A stretch of DNA of 7,920 bases from Chitinophagaceae bacterium (GCA_003151295.1 PLXD01000505.1:24424-32343), one strand, 5' to 3'; counted from the first letter of the stretch, positions 1 to 6,735 are shown. Notes: a model not told the origin generated them from the letters alone. Program-made: numbers and translations.

Positions 1-399
1 GATGTAACCATCGGCGCTGACAATGACCCCGGATCCTGAAGCCCTTTGATTTTTCGGTTGGGGTTGCGCTCCGTTATCGCCAAAAAACCTTCTGAACAGG
101 TCATTTCCCTCGTCTCCACCAAACGGGTTTTGTTCGGGTTCTCTGCCTGCAACCTCCTTGAATTTTGTAACGGTTTTGATATGCACCACGGATGGAACGG
201 CACTCGTGGCGGCTTTTTCGAAATCGACGGGCGTCGTAGTTACGTTTCCACTATAAGAAGTATGGGTAGCAGAGGTGTTGTCGCTGCCCTGGAAAATAGT
301 ACTATCGCCTTTTTGACGGCTGTTTGCTAACAGAGCAGCACCCCCTGTAGCGATTGCAATGCCCATGATGAGGGCGGTTAATTTAATTTTCTTTGTCAT
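1..399 (-). CDS. DegP/HtrA-type periplasmic serine protease, N-terminal 133 residues (partial)
   Basis: Reading leftward from an ATG at 399-397, the frame stays open to the window edge. Family: trypsin-like HtrA/DegP/DegQ proteases, which degrade or refold misfolded envelope proteins. Seen: a basic start (MTKKIKLT) with a hydrophobic stretch at about residues 7-25 that should act as signal peptide or membrane anchor, then a Ser/Thr-rich linker to about 57. The protease domain begins with DFEKAATSAVPSVVHIKT (59-76). It continues through a flexible LA-loop-like region containing NDLFRRFFGD (99-108) to ASGSGVIVSADGYI (120-133). In this family that last motif lies just before the TNNHV segment holding the catalytic His. 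The triad and PDZ domains lie outside the window, so activity cannot be judged. No Shine-Dalgarno is visible; the leader is A/T-rich. It is co-directional with and 180 bp downstream of the histidine kinase gene. DegP, DegQ and DegS cannot be told apart here. Confidence 0.93.
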   Translation of the reverse strand, partial: MTKKIKLTALIMGIAIATGGAALLANSRQKGDSTIFQGSDNTSATHTSYSGNVTTTPVDFEKAATSAVPSVVHIKTVTKFKEVAGREPEQNPFGGDEGNDLFRRFFGDNGAQPQPKNQRASGSGVIVSADGYI

Positions 400-579
400 G
401 TTTTTTATTTTATGATTTTGAAGTATTTAAGATGTAAAAGTTGTACCGAATCCTGAAAAATTTCTGAATTCGGAAGGGATATTCGCGGTTCACATCGTTA
501 AAAAAAAGAAAAAAGCAGGGAGTTTAACTTGGCCTTCACAATAGTCCGCATTAAAACGGGGCTAAATCCCAAAGGGGTA

Positions 580-1842
580 TTAAAACCTAACGGAAAAGGT
601 ATGCAGCAGACCGATAAACCGGTATTCAAGGGAGTAATGATTCAGGGAGCAGATTTTTTTAGCAATTTCCAACCCCAAACCTATACTATCGGCGTCCGGG
701 CTATTCTTTTGAAAGCGCTGGAACAGCTTTTGGGTATCGAGTGAAGAAGGTTTCCCCGAGTTTTGAATGACCAGCTCTTTTTCTTTAAGGTATATTTGAA
801 TATTGCCGTTCGATACGTTGTGACGGATGGCATTGGACAATAAATTCCCAAGCAGTATTTCTACCAGTGATTTGTTAGCATTAAGAGTTATATCCATTGC
901 ATCGTCGAAAGCGATATGGATGGATTGCTGCCCGATCTGGAATTCATACTGCTGAAGGAGTTTTTGTAAAATATCTTTAACGGAAAGGCTTTCTTTTTTT
1001 AAGAACTGGTTGTTTTCGATTTTGGTCAACAGTATCAGGCTCTTGTTCAACCGGGACATTCTTTTGCTCGCATTGGCCAGATCTGATATCAATGCGGCCT
1101 GGTCTTCATTAAGCGGTTTTGTTTGCATCAGCAATTCTAGCTTCGATTGAAATACGGCCAGCGGGCTTTGCATTTCATGCGAGGCGTTTTCCGTAAACTC
1201 CTTTTGGCTGGTATACACCTGGTAATTCCTTTCGGTGAGTAGTTCTATGGCCCTGTTGAGATCATTGAATTCCTTCACAGACGCAGGTTCCGATTTCAGG
1301 ACAGGTTGTTTGTCCACCCTGTAATCCTGCAAACGTTTTAGGGTGGTATAAAAGGGTTGCCATATCTTTTTCGTCAATATCCTGTTGATCACTAATAGCC
1401 CAAGCAGGAGCGCGACGAGTAAAAGGGATAGGATCAGGATAATCCTTTTAATGAGCGCTAGTTTATCCGCAAGGGAAGTTTTTATCCGCAGGCTGTAAAA
1501 CTCCTGGTTGATGGTAAAGTGAGAGGCCAGCAGCCGGGACGGGGATTGTTTATTGGAATAGAGGCCCCCCAGTTCATCGCTGTACATGGAATCCCGGTTT
1601 TTAGTGGGCTGCTCTTTTTCGAAAACGATATCGTAGCCATAGAGATAGAGGTTCCCCTGATCATGATTGACAACGGCATTCCGTAACTGGGGCATTATCC
1701 GGGTTTTCGTGGCCAGCAGCTCTTCATCTGCCGTATCGATCAGCGCTGTTTTCAAAGCGAAATAAAAAATGGGGATAGCGGCAAGCAACAGGACCGCTGA
1801 GAAACTGAAATAGGATGCTATGGTTTTATTCAGTAATTGCAT
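580..1842 (-). CDS. Membrane sensor histidine kinase, two-component partner of the adjacent OmpR-type regulator
   Basis: A 420-residue inner-membrane sensor kinase that should autophosphorylate on His and pass the phosphate to the regulator encoded just upstream. Seen: TM1 at about 11-30, a periplasmic sensor region of about 100 residues (31-130) with no domain I recognise, TM2 at about 131-153, and a linker without a clear HAMP signature. The HisKA H-box is TENASHEMQSPLAVFQ with His222. The ATPase domain has an N-box around Asn337 (LLSNAIRHN), an F-box FQRF at 374-377 and a G2 box SIGLGL at 386-391. The G1 box is NSGKP at 361-365 instead of DxGxG. This variant is common in Bacteroidota kinases of this type, so it need not mean inactivity. 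The ATG shares one base with the TAA of the regulator gene (TAATG), implying translational coupling. The ligand is unknown. A role in envelope stress is inferred only from the neighbouring HtrA gene. Confidence 0.95.
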   Translation of the reverse strand: MQLLNKTIASYFSFSAVLLLAAIPIFYFALKTALIDTADEELLATKTRIMPQLRNAVVNHDQGNLYLYGYDIVFEKEQPTKNRDSMYSDELGGLYSNKQSPSRLLASHFTINQEFYSLRIKTSLADKLALIKRIILILSLLLVALLLGLLVINRILTKKIWQPFYTTLKRLQDYRVDKQPVLKSEPASVKEFNDLNRAIELLTERNYQVYTSQKEFTENASHEMQSPLAVFQSKLELLMQTKPLNEDQAALISDLANASKRMSRLNKSLILLTKIENNQFLKKESLSVKDILQKLLQQYEFQIGQQSIHIAFDDAMDITLNANKSLVEILLGNLLSNAIRHNVSNGNIQIYLKEKELVIQNSGKPSSLDTQKLFQRFQKNSPDADSIGLGLEIAKKICSLNHYSLEYRFIGLLHTFSVRF

Positions 1843-2516
1843 TATATCTCAAATTTATAGCCCATGCGATAAATGGCTTTGATATAATCTGCACAGCCTG
1901 AGGCAGCCAGTTTCTTTTTCAGGTTTTTTATATGGGCGTAAATAAAATCGAAATTATCAAAAACCTCCGCTTCATCTCCCGAAATGCGTTCAGCGATGGC
2001 ATTTTTGGAAACTACACTGTTCTTATTAGTAGCCAGGTAAAGCAAGAGATCATACTCCGTCCGGGTAAGGTCAACAGGCTTGTTCAGGACGGTTACGGCT
2101 TTGGCATCCGTATTAATACTCAATTCATTTAATGTCAAAATGCTGCTTCCATCGAACTTTCGCCTCCGGATGACTGCTGCAATCCGGGCGCTCAATTCGG
2201 GCAGGTGAAAAGGCTTGGGAAGATAATCATCAGCGCCGAGGTTTAATCCTGTTATTCGATCCTGCATGGAGTCCCGGGCGGAAATGATAATGACACCGTC
2301 TGTTTTGTTATTTGCTTTTAGCTCCTTTAAAACCTGTAAGCCATTTCCATCGGGGAGGGAGATGTCTAATAAAATGCAGTCGTAGTCGAAAGATTCCGTT
2401 TTTTCGATGGCGGTTTTATAATTGTTAGCTACTTCGCATGAGTAAGTTTCGGCTTTGAGATAGGCAACGATGCTTTTGCTTAGTTCCTCTTCATCCTCAA
2501 TGATCAGTATTTTCAT
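1842..2516 (-). CDS. OmpR/PhoB-family DNA-binding response regulator
   Basis: A 224-residue cytoplasmic transcription factor. Seen: an N-terminal receiver with acidic pocket Glu7-Asp8, phospho-acceptor Asp51 (CILLDISLPDGNG), switch residue Ser79 (IIISARD) and conserved Lys101 (DYLPKPF). After a short linker comes a C-terminal winged helix of about 95 residues. It begins near LTLNELSIN and contains LTRTEYDLLLYLA (150-162), the recognition-helix stretch FIYAHIKNLKKKL (191-203) and the closing wing YRMGYKF. Length and order are normal for the family. It is the first gene of a two-gene operon with the kinase at 580-1842 (one-base overlap). The start is an ATG at 2516-2514, and 208 bp of gene-free DNA lies upstream, the likely place for its promoter. 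The regulon is unknown; the HtrA gene downstream is a candidate target by position only. Which metal, antibiotic or stress regulator it resembles most cannot be told without a search. Confidence 0.96.
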   Translation of the reverse strand: MKILIIEDEEELSKSIVAYLKAETYSCEVANNYKTAIEKTESFDYDCILLDISLPDGNGLQVLKELKANNKTDGVIIISARDSMQDRITGLNLGADDYLPKPFHLPELSARIAAVIRRRKFDGSSILTLNELSINTDAKAVTVLNKPVDLTRTEYDLLLYLATNKNSVVSKNAIAERISGDEAEVFDNFDFIYAHIKNLKKKLAASGCADYIKAIYRMGYKFEI

Positions 2517-2724
2517 GAGTAGTTCTTTTTAAATGGCTATCGCTTTTAGCAGGCTTAAGGTATTAATAGGGATAAGTTAATTTGGTTTTACAATTTAAGA
2601 ATAAAATATGTATTTTGATTTTATGACAACCGTTGATAAACATGCTGAAGATTTCAGGTGAGAAAGAAATTCCGAAATTTGCAGGGGAATCGCTATTGGC
2701 ATATTTCTTATTGGGAAACGCTCA
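2517..2724. other. Intergenic region upstream of the regulator-kinase operon
   Basis: 208 A/T-rich bases between the end of the secreted-protein gene and the start of the regulator gene, both on the minus strand. It should hold the regulator promoter. I could not place a convincing Bacteroidota promoter (TTTG with TAnnTTTG) on the minus strand. The plus strand has a TTTG at 2581, a TATTTTG at 2611 and an ATG at 2624 that opens a frame of only 12 codons. The spacing is wrong for the consensus, and I regard this as chance. No strong terminator hairpin follows the secreted-protein gene; the AAATT/AATTT pair near 2668-2681 is too weak. Confidence 0.4.
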
Positions 2725-3462
2725 TCAGTTCGAATGTTCCTTTCTCCAGTTCTCGGAGAAATATTTAGCCGATTCGGAGATGAATTTATAGTATTCGTAG
2801 TCGGTTTCGAAGGTTTGAAGGAACTCATAACTAGGCCTGTACTCGCGCATGAAGGTATCGAGGGCCGGCTGCTCCAGGCCGGTTACCCTTTTTACAAGCG
2901 CCTTTGTGAACCGGTGGTCTATGTATTTGTCTTTTTCCTCTTCCTCCAGTCGTTTCTGGAAGGCGAGCATCCGGCGGTGGCTTCCCCCATCGAACATCAT
3001 GTCGAAATCGAGGCCTACCCCCAGGCCCAGGCCTCCTCCTTTGTGGTCCATTTTCATATTGTCTAAATAGCTGCGTCCATAGTTGAATACTTTTTGATAT
3101 TCCATGCGGTTTGTCAATGAATCCTCGCGATAATTTCTGGACCATACCAATACCGAAGTCATGGTGTCGGCGTCTACCTGCAGGCTCATATCGAATGGCA
3201 GGTCTGTGTCCAGATTTTTGACAGGGAATTTAGCGGTGCCCTTACCCAGGTAAGAGAAAGAGAGGGAGTCTCGGGTAGACAGCCTGATTCTATAATGACC
3301 CGACGAATCCGTAACTGTTCCGGCGCCCGAAGTTGCCATCACACTCACTCCTGGCATCGCATAGAGTTGAGAGCGATCATAGACCGTTCCTTTTATCTCT
3401 ACCTGACCGGAGGCTACCATGCTGGATAAAGCTAACAGTATCGCTAATAAGCTCTTTGGCAA
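2725..3462 (-). CDS. Secreted protein with CarboxypepD_reg-like beta-sandwich domain and conserved C-terminal region
   Basis: A 245-residue exported protein of a type common in Bacteroidota; its biochemical function is unknown. Seen: a signal peptide at about residues 1-19 (Lys3, then LLAILLALSS, likely cut near ASG-QVEI). A carboxypeptidase-regulatory-like fold follows at about 21-97, with the usual pattern IKGTVYD...MPGVSV...GTVTDSSGHYRI...LSFSYLG. A linker leads to a Gly-rich run (GGGLGLGVGLDFD, 142-154) and a charged helical C-terminus. That region contains RMLAFQKRLEEEEKDKYIDHRF (164-185) and FMREYRPSYEF (204-214), which I recall as recurring in Bacteroidota hypothetical proteins. It is much too short to be a TonB receptor. 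The frame has no ATG before the signal peptide: the start used is TTG at 3462-3460, and ATG at codon 15 would destroy the signal peptide. The gene stands alone, with 208 bp to the regulator gene and 168 bp to ydcF. A perfect palindrome lies 68-84 bp upstream. Confidence 0.82.
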   Translation of the reverse strand: MPKSLLAILLALSSMVASGQVEIKGTVYDRSQLYAMPGVSVMATSGAGTVTDSSGHYRIRLSTRDSLSFSYLGKGTAKFPVKNLDTDLPFDMSLQVDADTMTSVLVWSRNYREDSLTNRMEYQKVFNYGRSYLDNMKMDHKGGGLGLGVGLDFDMMFDGGSHRRMLAFQKRLEEEEKDKYIDHRFTKALVKRVTGLEQPALDTFMREYRPSYEFLQTFETDYEYYKFISESAKYFSENWRKEHSN

Positions 3463-3529
3463 AGTCTTGGGTTTATTGGATCCGGAAACTACATCACGGG
3501 TAAGTGATAACCCAAAAAGAGGGGTGATT

Positions 3530-3546
3530 TAACAAATTATTTGTTA
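3530..3546. repeat. Perfect 17-bp palindrome upstream of the secreted-protein gene
   Basis: TAACAAATTATTTGTTA: two 8-base arms are exact reverse complements around a central T. It lies between ydcF and the secreted-protein gene, 68-84 bp upstream of the latter's proposed start. On the minus strand it contains a TTTG that could serve as a Bacteroidota -33 element, but no good -7 partner was found at the usual spacing. It could be a repressor or activator operator. It could also be a hairpin (7-bp A/T-rich stem, TTA loop) in the ydcF 3' region, although no T-tract follows it on the minus strand. The identity of the repeat is certain; its function is inferred. Confidence 0.45.
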
Positions 3547-3630
3547 TATTTTTCAAAAACGGCCGACCTTTTAGGTGGAAATGTTTGACGTAATTTTACT
3601 GATCCGCTTATTTCAGGTATTCACCGATTT

Positions 3631-4233
3631 TTAAGCCAGGTGCTTATCGAACCCCCTTTTAACAAGTTCCTCATAGGATCGCCATACCTCATCCGGTATT
3701 TCCTGGTAGATCTGGAATCCTTTCGAGGGATAGACCTTGATCCGCTGCAGATCCCCGACCATGCTGTTGATGATGTTTTCAATCAATAATTCCGGGGTGG
3801 GGTATTCTTCAAACGACAATGAGGGCGAAGTGACCCTTATTTTCTTTTCGGGCAGGTGCTTTTTAAAGGTCGCATAGCTCCTTCTTTCCATATAGGGTTT
3901 CTGCACGACGATAAAGGAGTGCGGATCGATATTTTTCTCCTGGAGCAGTTGCTGTGTGAACAGGATGTTTTCCCCGGTATTGGTAGATCTGTTTTCAATC
4001 AGGATGGCCTGTTCGGGAACGCCGCGGTTTATGGCGATCCTGGCCAACTGATCGGCCTCCGCCTCCTTCCACATGAGTTTTGTCAGCCTTCCGAGACCGC
4101 CTGAGAAGATCAGCAGCGGCGCCCATCCCTGTAAGTATAGGTCTGCACCCCGGTCGGCTACCCGCAGATCATAACTGCCTAACACTAAAATACAGTCCGC
4201 TTTTTCAATGGAATGGCGTCTTTTCCCCTCCAA
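3631..4233 (-). CDS. YdcF-family (DUF218) protein
   Basis: A 200-residue soluble protein of the YdcF/SanA/DUF218 superfamily, a Rossmann-like fold. E. coli YdcF is reported to bind S-adenosylmethionine, but the physiological role is unsettled. Seen: first strand ADCILVLGS (12-20) followed by DLRVADRGADLYLQG; SGGLGRLT at 44-51; the conserved acidic stretch WKEAEADQLA at 55-64; the family motif RSTNTGEN at 82-89; KPYMERRSYATFKK at 112-125; TSP at 135-137; VGDLQRIKVYP at 159-169; and GFQI..EIP near 172-180. There is no signal peptide or membrane segment. The start is uncertain. The frame opens after a TAA four codons upstream and offers only TTG at 4233. From memory, relatives usually carry about 15 extra N-terminal residues before the ADxILVLGS strand. 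A GGAGGGG lies at 4231-4225, but no normal start sits at the right distance from it. Family assignment is firm; substrate and partner are unknown. Confidence 0.88.
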   Translation of the reverse strand: MEGKRRHSIEKADCILVLGSYDLRVADRGADLYLQGWAPLLIFSGGLGRLTKLMWKEAEADQLARIAINRGVPEQAILIENRSTNTGENILFTQQLLQEKNIDPHSFIVVQKPYMERRSYATFKKHLPEKKIRVTSPSLSFEEYPTPELLIENIINSMVGDLQRIKVYPSKGFQIYQEIPDEVWRSYEELVKRGFDKHLA

Positions 4234-4441
4234 AATAGCATCTTATAGACAATTTTTAAAATTTTACCGGTCCGGTTGTTTTTTGTGAGGGGCGCTGAAA
4301 AACAGATAAATAGTAGTAAATTACCTATCTATTCCAACATATCTATCGCAAATGACTACACCCTGATCGCAAAAACTCTGAAAATTATTTGCAGATGGAT
4401 CGTAAGATCAAGCCGGCCCATAGAATACAAAAAAGTAACGG
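4234..4441. other. Divergent intergenic region between ydcF and the CHASE3 kinase operon
   Basis: 208 A/T-rich bases from which both flanking genes read outward, so it should carry both promoters. Seen: a quasi-palindrome ACCGGTCCGGT at 4266-4276 (arms ACCGG/CCGGT around one T), followed on the plus strand by a short T-run. There are also two copies of TATCTAT, at 4326-4332 and 4340-4346, with a 14-base period. Promoter candidates on either strand matched the Bacteroidota consensus only partly, so none is called. No Shine-Dalgarno precedes the ATG at 4442; the bases before it are A-rich (acaaaaaagtaacgg), as is usual in this phylum. Confidence 0.4.
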
Positions 4442-6280
4442 ATGAAAGCTGCCACTGAAAGATCGCTGATCATCGTCATTGTGCTCGGAGTAATCAGCGT
4501 AGTCGCGATTGTAGCTGTCTCTTTACAGCAATCGGAACGTCTCCAGGATACGGCGGATAGCATCAGGCATACGAACTTGGTATTGTTCCAAACCAAAGAC
4601 GTTTTGGCCGCCGATATGCAATATGAATTAAGCGTGAAGAATTTCCTGCTCTCCGGTGATAGTAGTTCGCTGCTGTCTTCACGGAGGTTATTTTCTCTCC
4701 TGCATGCGGGGATCGATACACTCAGAAAGCTCACAAGGGACAATCTTGTACAGCAGGTCCGGCTGGACTCGATATGGCTAACCATCGGGAGCAATAAAGA
4801 GATTTTGGACAGCGCGGTAGCCCTGAGGCTCTCTGGCAAGCGGCAGGCTGCCGGTTCCCTGGTCGTCTCCCGGGAGGAAAGAGGGTCTACCGAAAGGATA
4901 CAATCCTTGCTTGGTCGCCTGCAGTGGGAGGAGAACCGGTTGCTGGTGCTTCGCAGCGCCGCCAACCAGCGTGTAAAATCGCGTTTGCGGGAGGTGTTTA
5001 TGGGATTGATCGTCGTAGTGGGTTTCCTGCTCATCGTGGTCGTCCGGAAGATACGTGTCGATCTCTTACGACAAAAAGAAGCCAGGGATCGGTTGAGCTT
5101 GTTTAGCCAGGAACTGGAAGCACAGGTGATGAGTAAGACCGCCGCGCTGCAGGCTTCCGAAGAGAAATACCGTACCATTTTTTATAAGAGCCCCCTTCCC
5201 AAATGGATCTACGACCAGGAGACCCTGCGGTTTATGGAAGTCAACGAAGCCGCTGTCAATCATTATGGCTATAAGGAGGAAGAATTCCTTGCCATGACGA
5301 TCAGGGATATACGACCATACGAGGATATAGAAGGAATGTTGGCAGACGTTAATAAAATCGACGGGGGAACGGAAGAGACCCGGCATGGCTTCTGGCGGCA
5401 TCTTAAAAAGAACGGGGAACTCATCATAGTAGAGGTCACCGCCCATGCAATGGAGTATAATAACCGCCATGCACGGATGGTGGTCGTGAATGATGTCACT
5501 TTGCAAAAACAGGGAGAGATCCTGATGAAACAGTTGAACATAGACCTCCAAAAAAGGGCTTCGGAGCTGTCCGCTTCGAATGCTGAATTGGAGCGTTTTG
5601 CCTACATCGCCTCCCACGACCTGCAGGAACCCTTGCGCATGGTGAGCAGCTTTTTACAGTTGTTGAAAAAAAAATACCAGGATCGTTTGGATGATAAAGC
5701 GAACCAATATATCCATTTCGCGGTAGACGGCGCGGAGCGGATGAAGATCCTGATCTTCGACCTGCTGGAGTACTCCAGGCTGGGCTTCGGGAAAGAGAAT
5801 TTCGGGGAGGTGGACCTGGGCCAGGTGATAAAGGAGGTAAAAAGGGTGTTTGCGGAAAAAATAAAGAACGCGGGCGCTCATATCGAAGCCGGACTGCTGC
5901 CGGTAGTATTGGCTGATAAGGTGCAGATGGTCCAGTTGTTCCAGAACATGGTCAGCAACGCGTTGAAATACCGGCGGTCGGAACAGCCGTTGATACGGAT
6001 AGAGTCGCGGGAGATGCCGGAACACTGGCTATTCATTGTCCGGGATAATGGGATAGGGATCGATCCGCTGTACTTTGAGAAGATATTTATCATTTTTCAG
6101 CGCTTGCATACCCGCAGCGAGTATTCCGGAACGGGGATCGGCCTCGCCATTTGTAAGAAGATCGTCGAAAGGCATGGGGGAAAGATCTGGGTGGAGTCGG
6201 AAATAGAGAAGGGGAGCAGCTTCTTTTTTACGATCAGGAAGCGGGCCGTGAAGGAATCAATTGAAGGGATGAACAAATAA
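4442..6280 (+). CDS. Membrane histidine kinase: CHASE3 - PAS - Cph1-type HisKA - HATPase
   Basis: A 612-residue sensor kinase. Seen: TM1 at about 8-27; a helical extracytoplasmic domain (28-184) matching CHASE3, with the early motif IRHTNLVLFQ and the YELSVKNFLLSGD stretch near 61-73; TM2 at about 186-202; a coiled-coil-like linker to about 238; a PAS domain at about 239-355 (SPLPKWIYDQETLRFMEVN, HYGY, IRDIRP, KKNGE, ending VVNDVT); and HisKA with His392 in YIASHDLQEPLRMV. The ATPase domain has N-box Asn506 (MVSNALKY), G1 DNGIGI at 535-540, F-box region near 544-553 and G2 GTGIGLA at 563-569. All catalytic motifs are intact. The ASHDLQEPLRMV H-box with FDLLEYSRLG is the type found in cyanobacterial phytochrome Cph1, whose partner is Rcp1. 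The next gene encodes an Rcp1-like receiver 15 bp away, so phosphotransfer to it is likely. There is no GAF/PHY chromophore module, so the stimulus is not expected to be phytochrome-sensed light. The start is an ATG just before TM1. Confidence 0.95.
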   Translation: MKAATERSLIIVIVLGVISVVAIVAVSLQQSERLQDTADSIRHTNLVLFQTKDVLAADMQYELSVKNFLLSGDSSSLLSSRRLFSLLHAGIDTLRKLTRDNLVQQVRLDSIWLTIGSNKEILDSAVALRLSGKRQAAGSLVVSREERGSTERIQSLLGRLQWEENRLLVLRSAANQRVKSRLREVFMGLIVVVGFLLIVVVRKIRVDLLRQKEARDRLSLFSQELEAQVMSKTAALQASEEKYRTIFYKSPLPKWIYDQETLRFMEVNEAAVNHYGYKEEEFLAMTIRDIRPYEDIEGMLADVNKIDGGTEETRHGFWRHLKKNGELIIVEVTAHAMEYNNRHARMVVVNDVTLQKQGEILMKQLNIDLQKRASELSASNAELERFAYIASHDLQEPLRMVSSFLQLLKKKYQDRLDDKANQYIHFAVDGAERMKILIFDLLEYSRLGFGKENFGEVDLGQVIKEVKRVFAEKIKNAGAHIEAGLLPVVLADKVQMVQLFQNMVSNALKYRRSEQPLIRIESREMPEHWLFIVRDNGIGIDPLYFEKIFIIFQRLHTRSEYSGTGIGLAICKKIVERHGGKIWVESEIEKGSSFFFTIRKRAVKESIEGMNK

Positions 6281-6295
6281 TAAAACCTACATCAT

Positions 6296-6727
6296 ATGAA
6301 AGAAGTTCACATCTTACTCGTGGATGACAACGAGGGTGATATTCTCCTCACCATCGAAGCCCTCAGCGAAGCCAGGATCATCAATAGAATATCCGTCGCC
6401 CGAGATGGGGCGGAAGCGATCCGTTTTCTGAAGAAGGAACTGGAATTCCAGGGTAGCGATTCGCCCGACCTGATCTTATTGGATATTAATCTTCCCAAGA
6501 TGGATGGGATGGAAGTGCTGGCCGTTATAAAGACGGATCATGAGCTCAGGCGGATCCCTGTTATCATGCTCACCACATCCTCTTCCGAGCGGGATATTCT
6601 TGCCTCTTACGACAATCATGCCAATTGCTATATTACGAAGCCTGTGGACCTCGATAGGTTCATGAGTGTCGTGAGGACGATAGAAGATTTCTGGATCAGT
6701 ATTGTAAAACTTCCCAGAACAACCTGA
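6296..6727 (+). CDS. Single-domain Rcp1-like response regulator
   Basis: A 143-residue receiver with no output domain. Seen: acidic pocket Asp10-Asp11 (ILLVDDNEGDILL), phospho-acceptor Asp63 (LILLDINLPKMDG), switch Thr93/Thr94 (VIMLTTSSSERD) and Lys115 (CYITKPVDLD). The VDDNEGD start and the extended end with RTIEDFWISIVKLP (127-140) are marks of the Rcp1 family, the cognate regulators of Cph1-type kinases; the FW....LP tail is a conserved extension in that family. The gene begins 15 bp after the kinase stop and is surely co-transcribed. It probably takes phosphate from His392 of that kinase and acts by protein contact, or shuttles phosphate to another histidine protein. No DNA-binding or enzymatic domain is present, and the length is normal for the family. 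Confidence 0.95.
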   Translation: MKEVHILLVDDNEGDILLTIEALSEARIINRISVARDGAEAIRFLKKELEFQGSDSPDLILLDINLPKMDGMEVLAVIKTDHELRRIPVIMLTTSSSERDILASYDNHANCYITKPVDLDRFMSVVRTIEDFWISIVKLPRTT

Positions 6728-6735
6728 TAAGGAAG

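Noticed and set aside
46..330. A 94-codon plus-strand frame at the left edge
   Set aside because: Antisense to the HtrA N-terminus, which has clear family motifs in the opposite direction.
500..514. T-rich tract on the minus strand after the histidine kinase gene, considered as a terminator
   Set aside because: No stable GC stem precedes it; only a 4-bp AGTT/AACT pair is present, so termination before htrA cannot be claimed.
2624..2662. ATG opening a 12-codon plus-strand frame behind TTTG and TATTTTG elements
   Set aside because: Too short, promoter spacing does not fit the Bacteroidota consensus, and no continuing homology was visible in the other frames.
2595..2828. A 77-codon minus-strand frame overlapping the end of the secreted-protein gene
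   Set aside because: It overlaps a supported gene in another frame, and its translation is rich in Ser, Asn and Ile with no motif; likely chance in A/T-rich DNA.
3563..3585. Possible terminator for ydcF (ACCT/AGGT stem next to CGGCCG and a T-run on the minus strand)
   Set aside because: The stem is only 4 bp with a mismatch outside it; not convincing as an intrinsic terminator.
4276..4458. A 60-codon plus-strand frame starting with TTG and overlapping the kinase start by 17 bases; a possible leader peptide
   Set aside because: Non-ATG start, no ribosome-binding context and no composition or motif suggesting a leader or attenuator.
4408..5178. A 256-codon open frame on the minus strand inside the CHASE3 kinase gene
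   Set aside because: It is antisense to well-supported coding sequence, its translation is Ser/Thr/Arg-rich low-complexity with no recognisable domain, and it is explained by the codon pattern of the kinase gene.
5066..5617. A 183-codon minus-strand frame opposite the PAS domain
   Set aside because: A shadow of the kinase gene; no family features and no independent start context.
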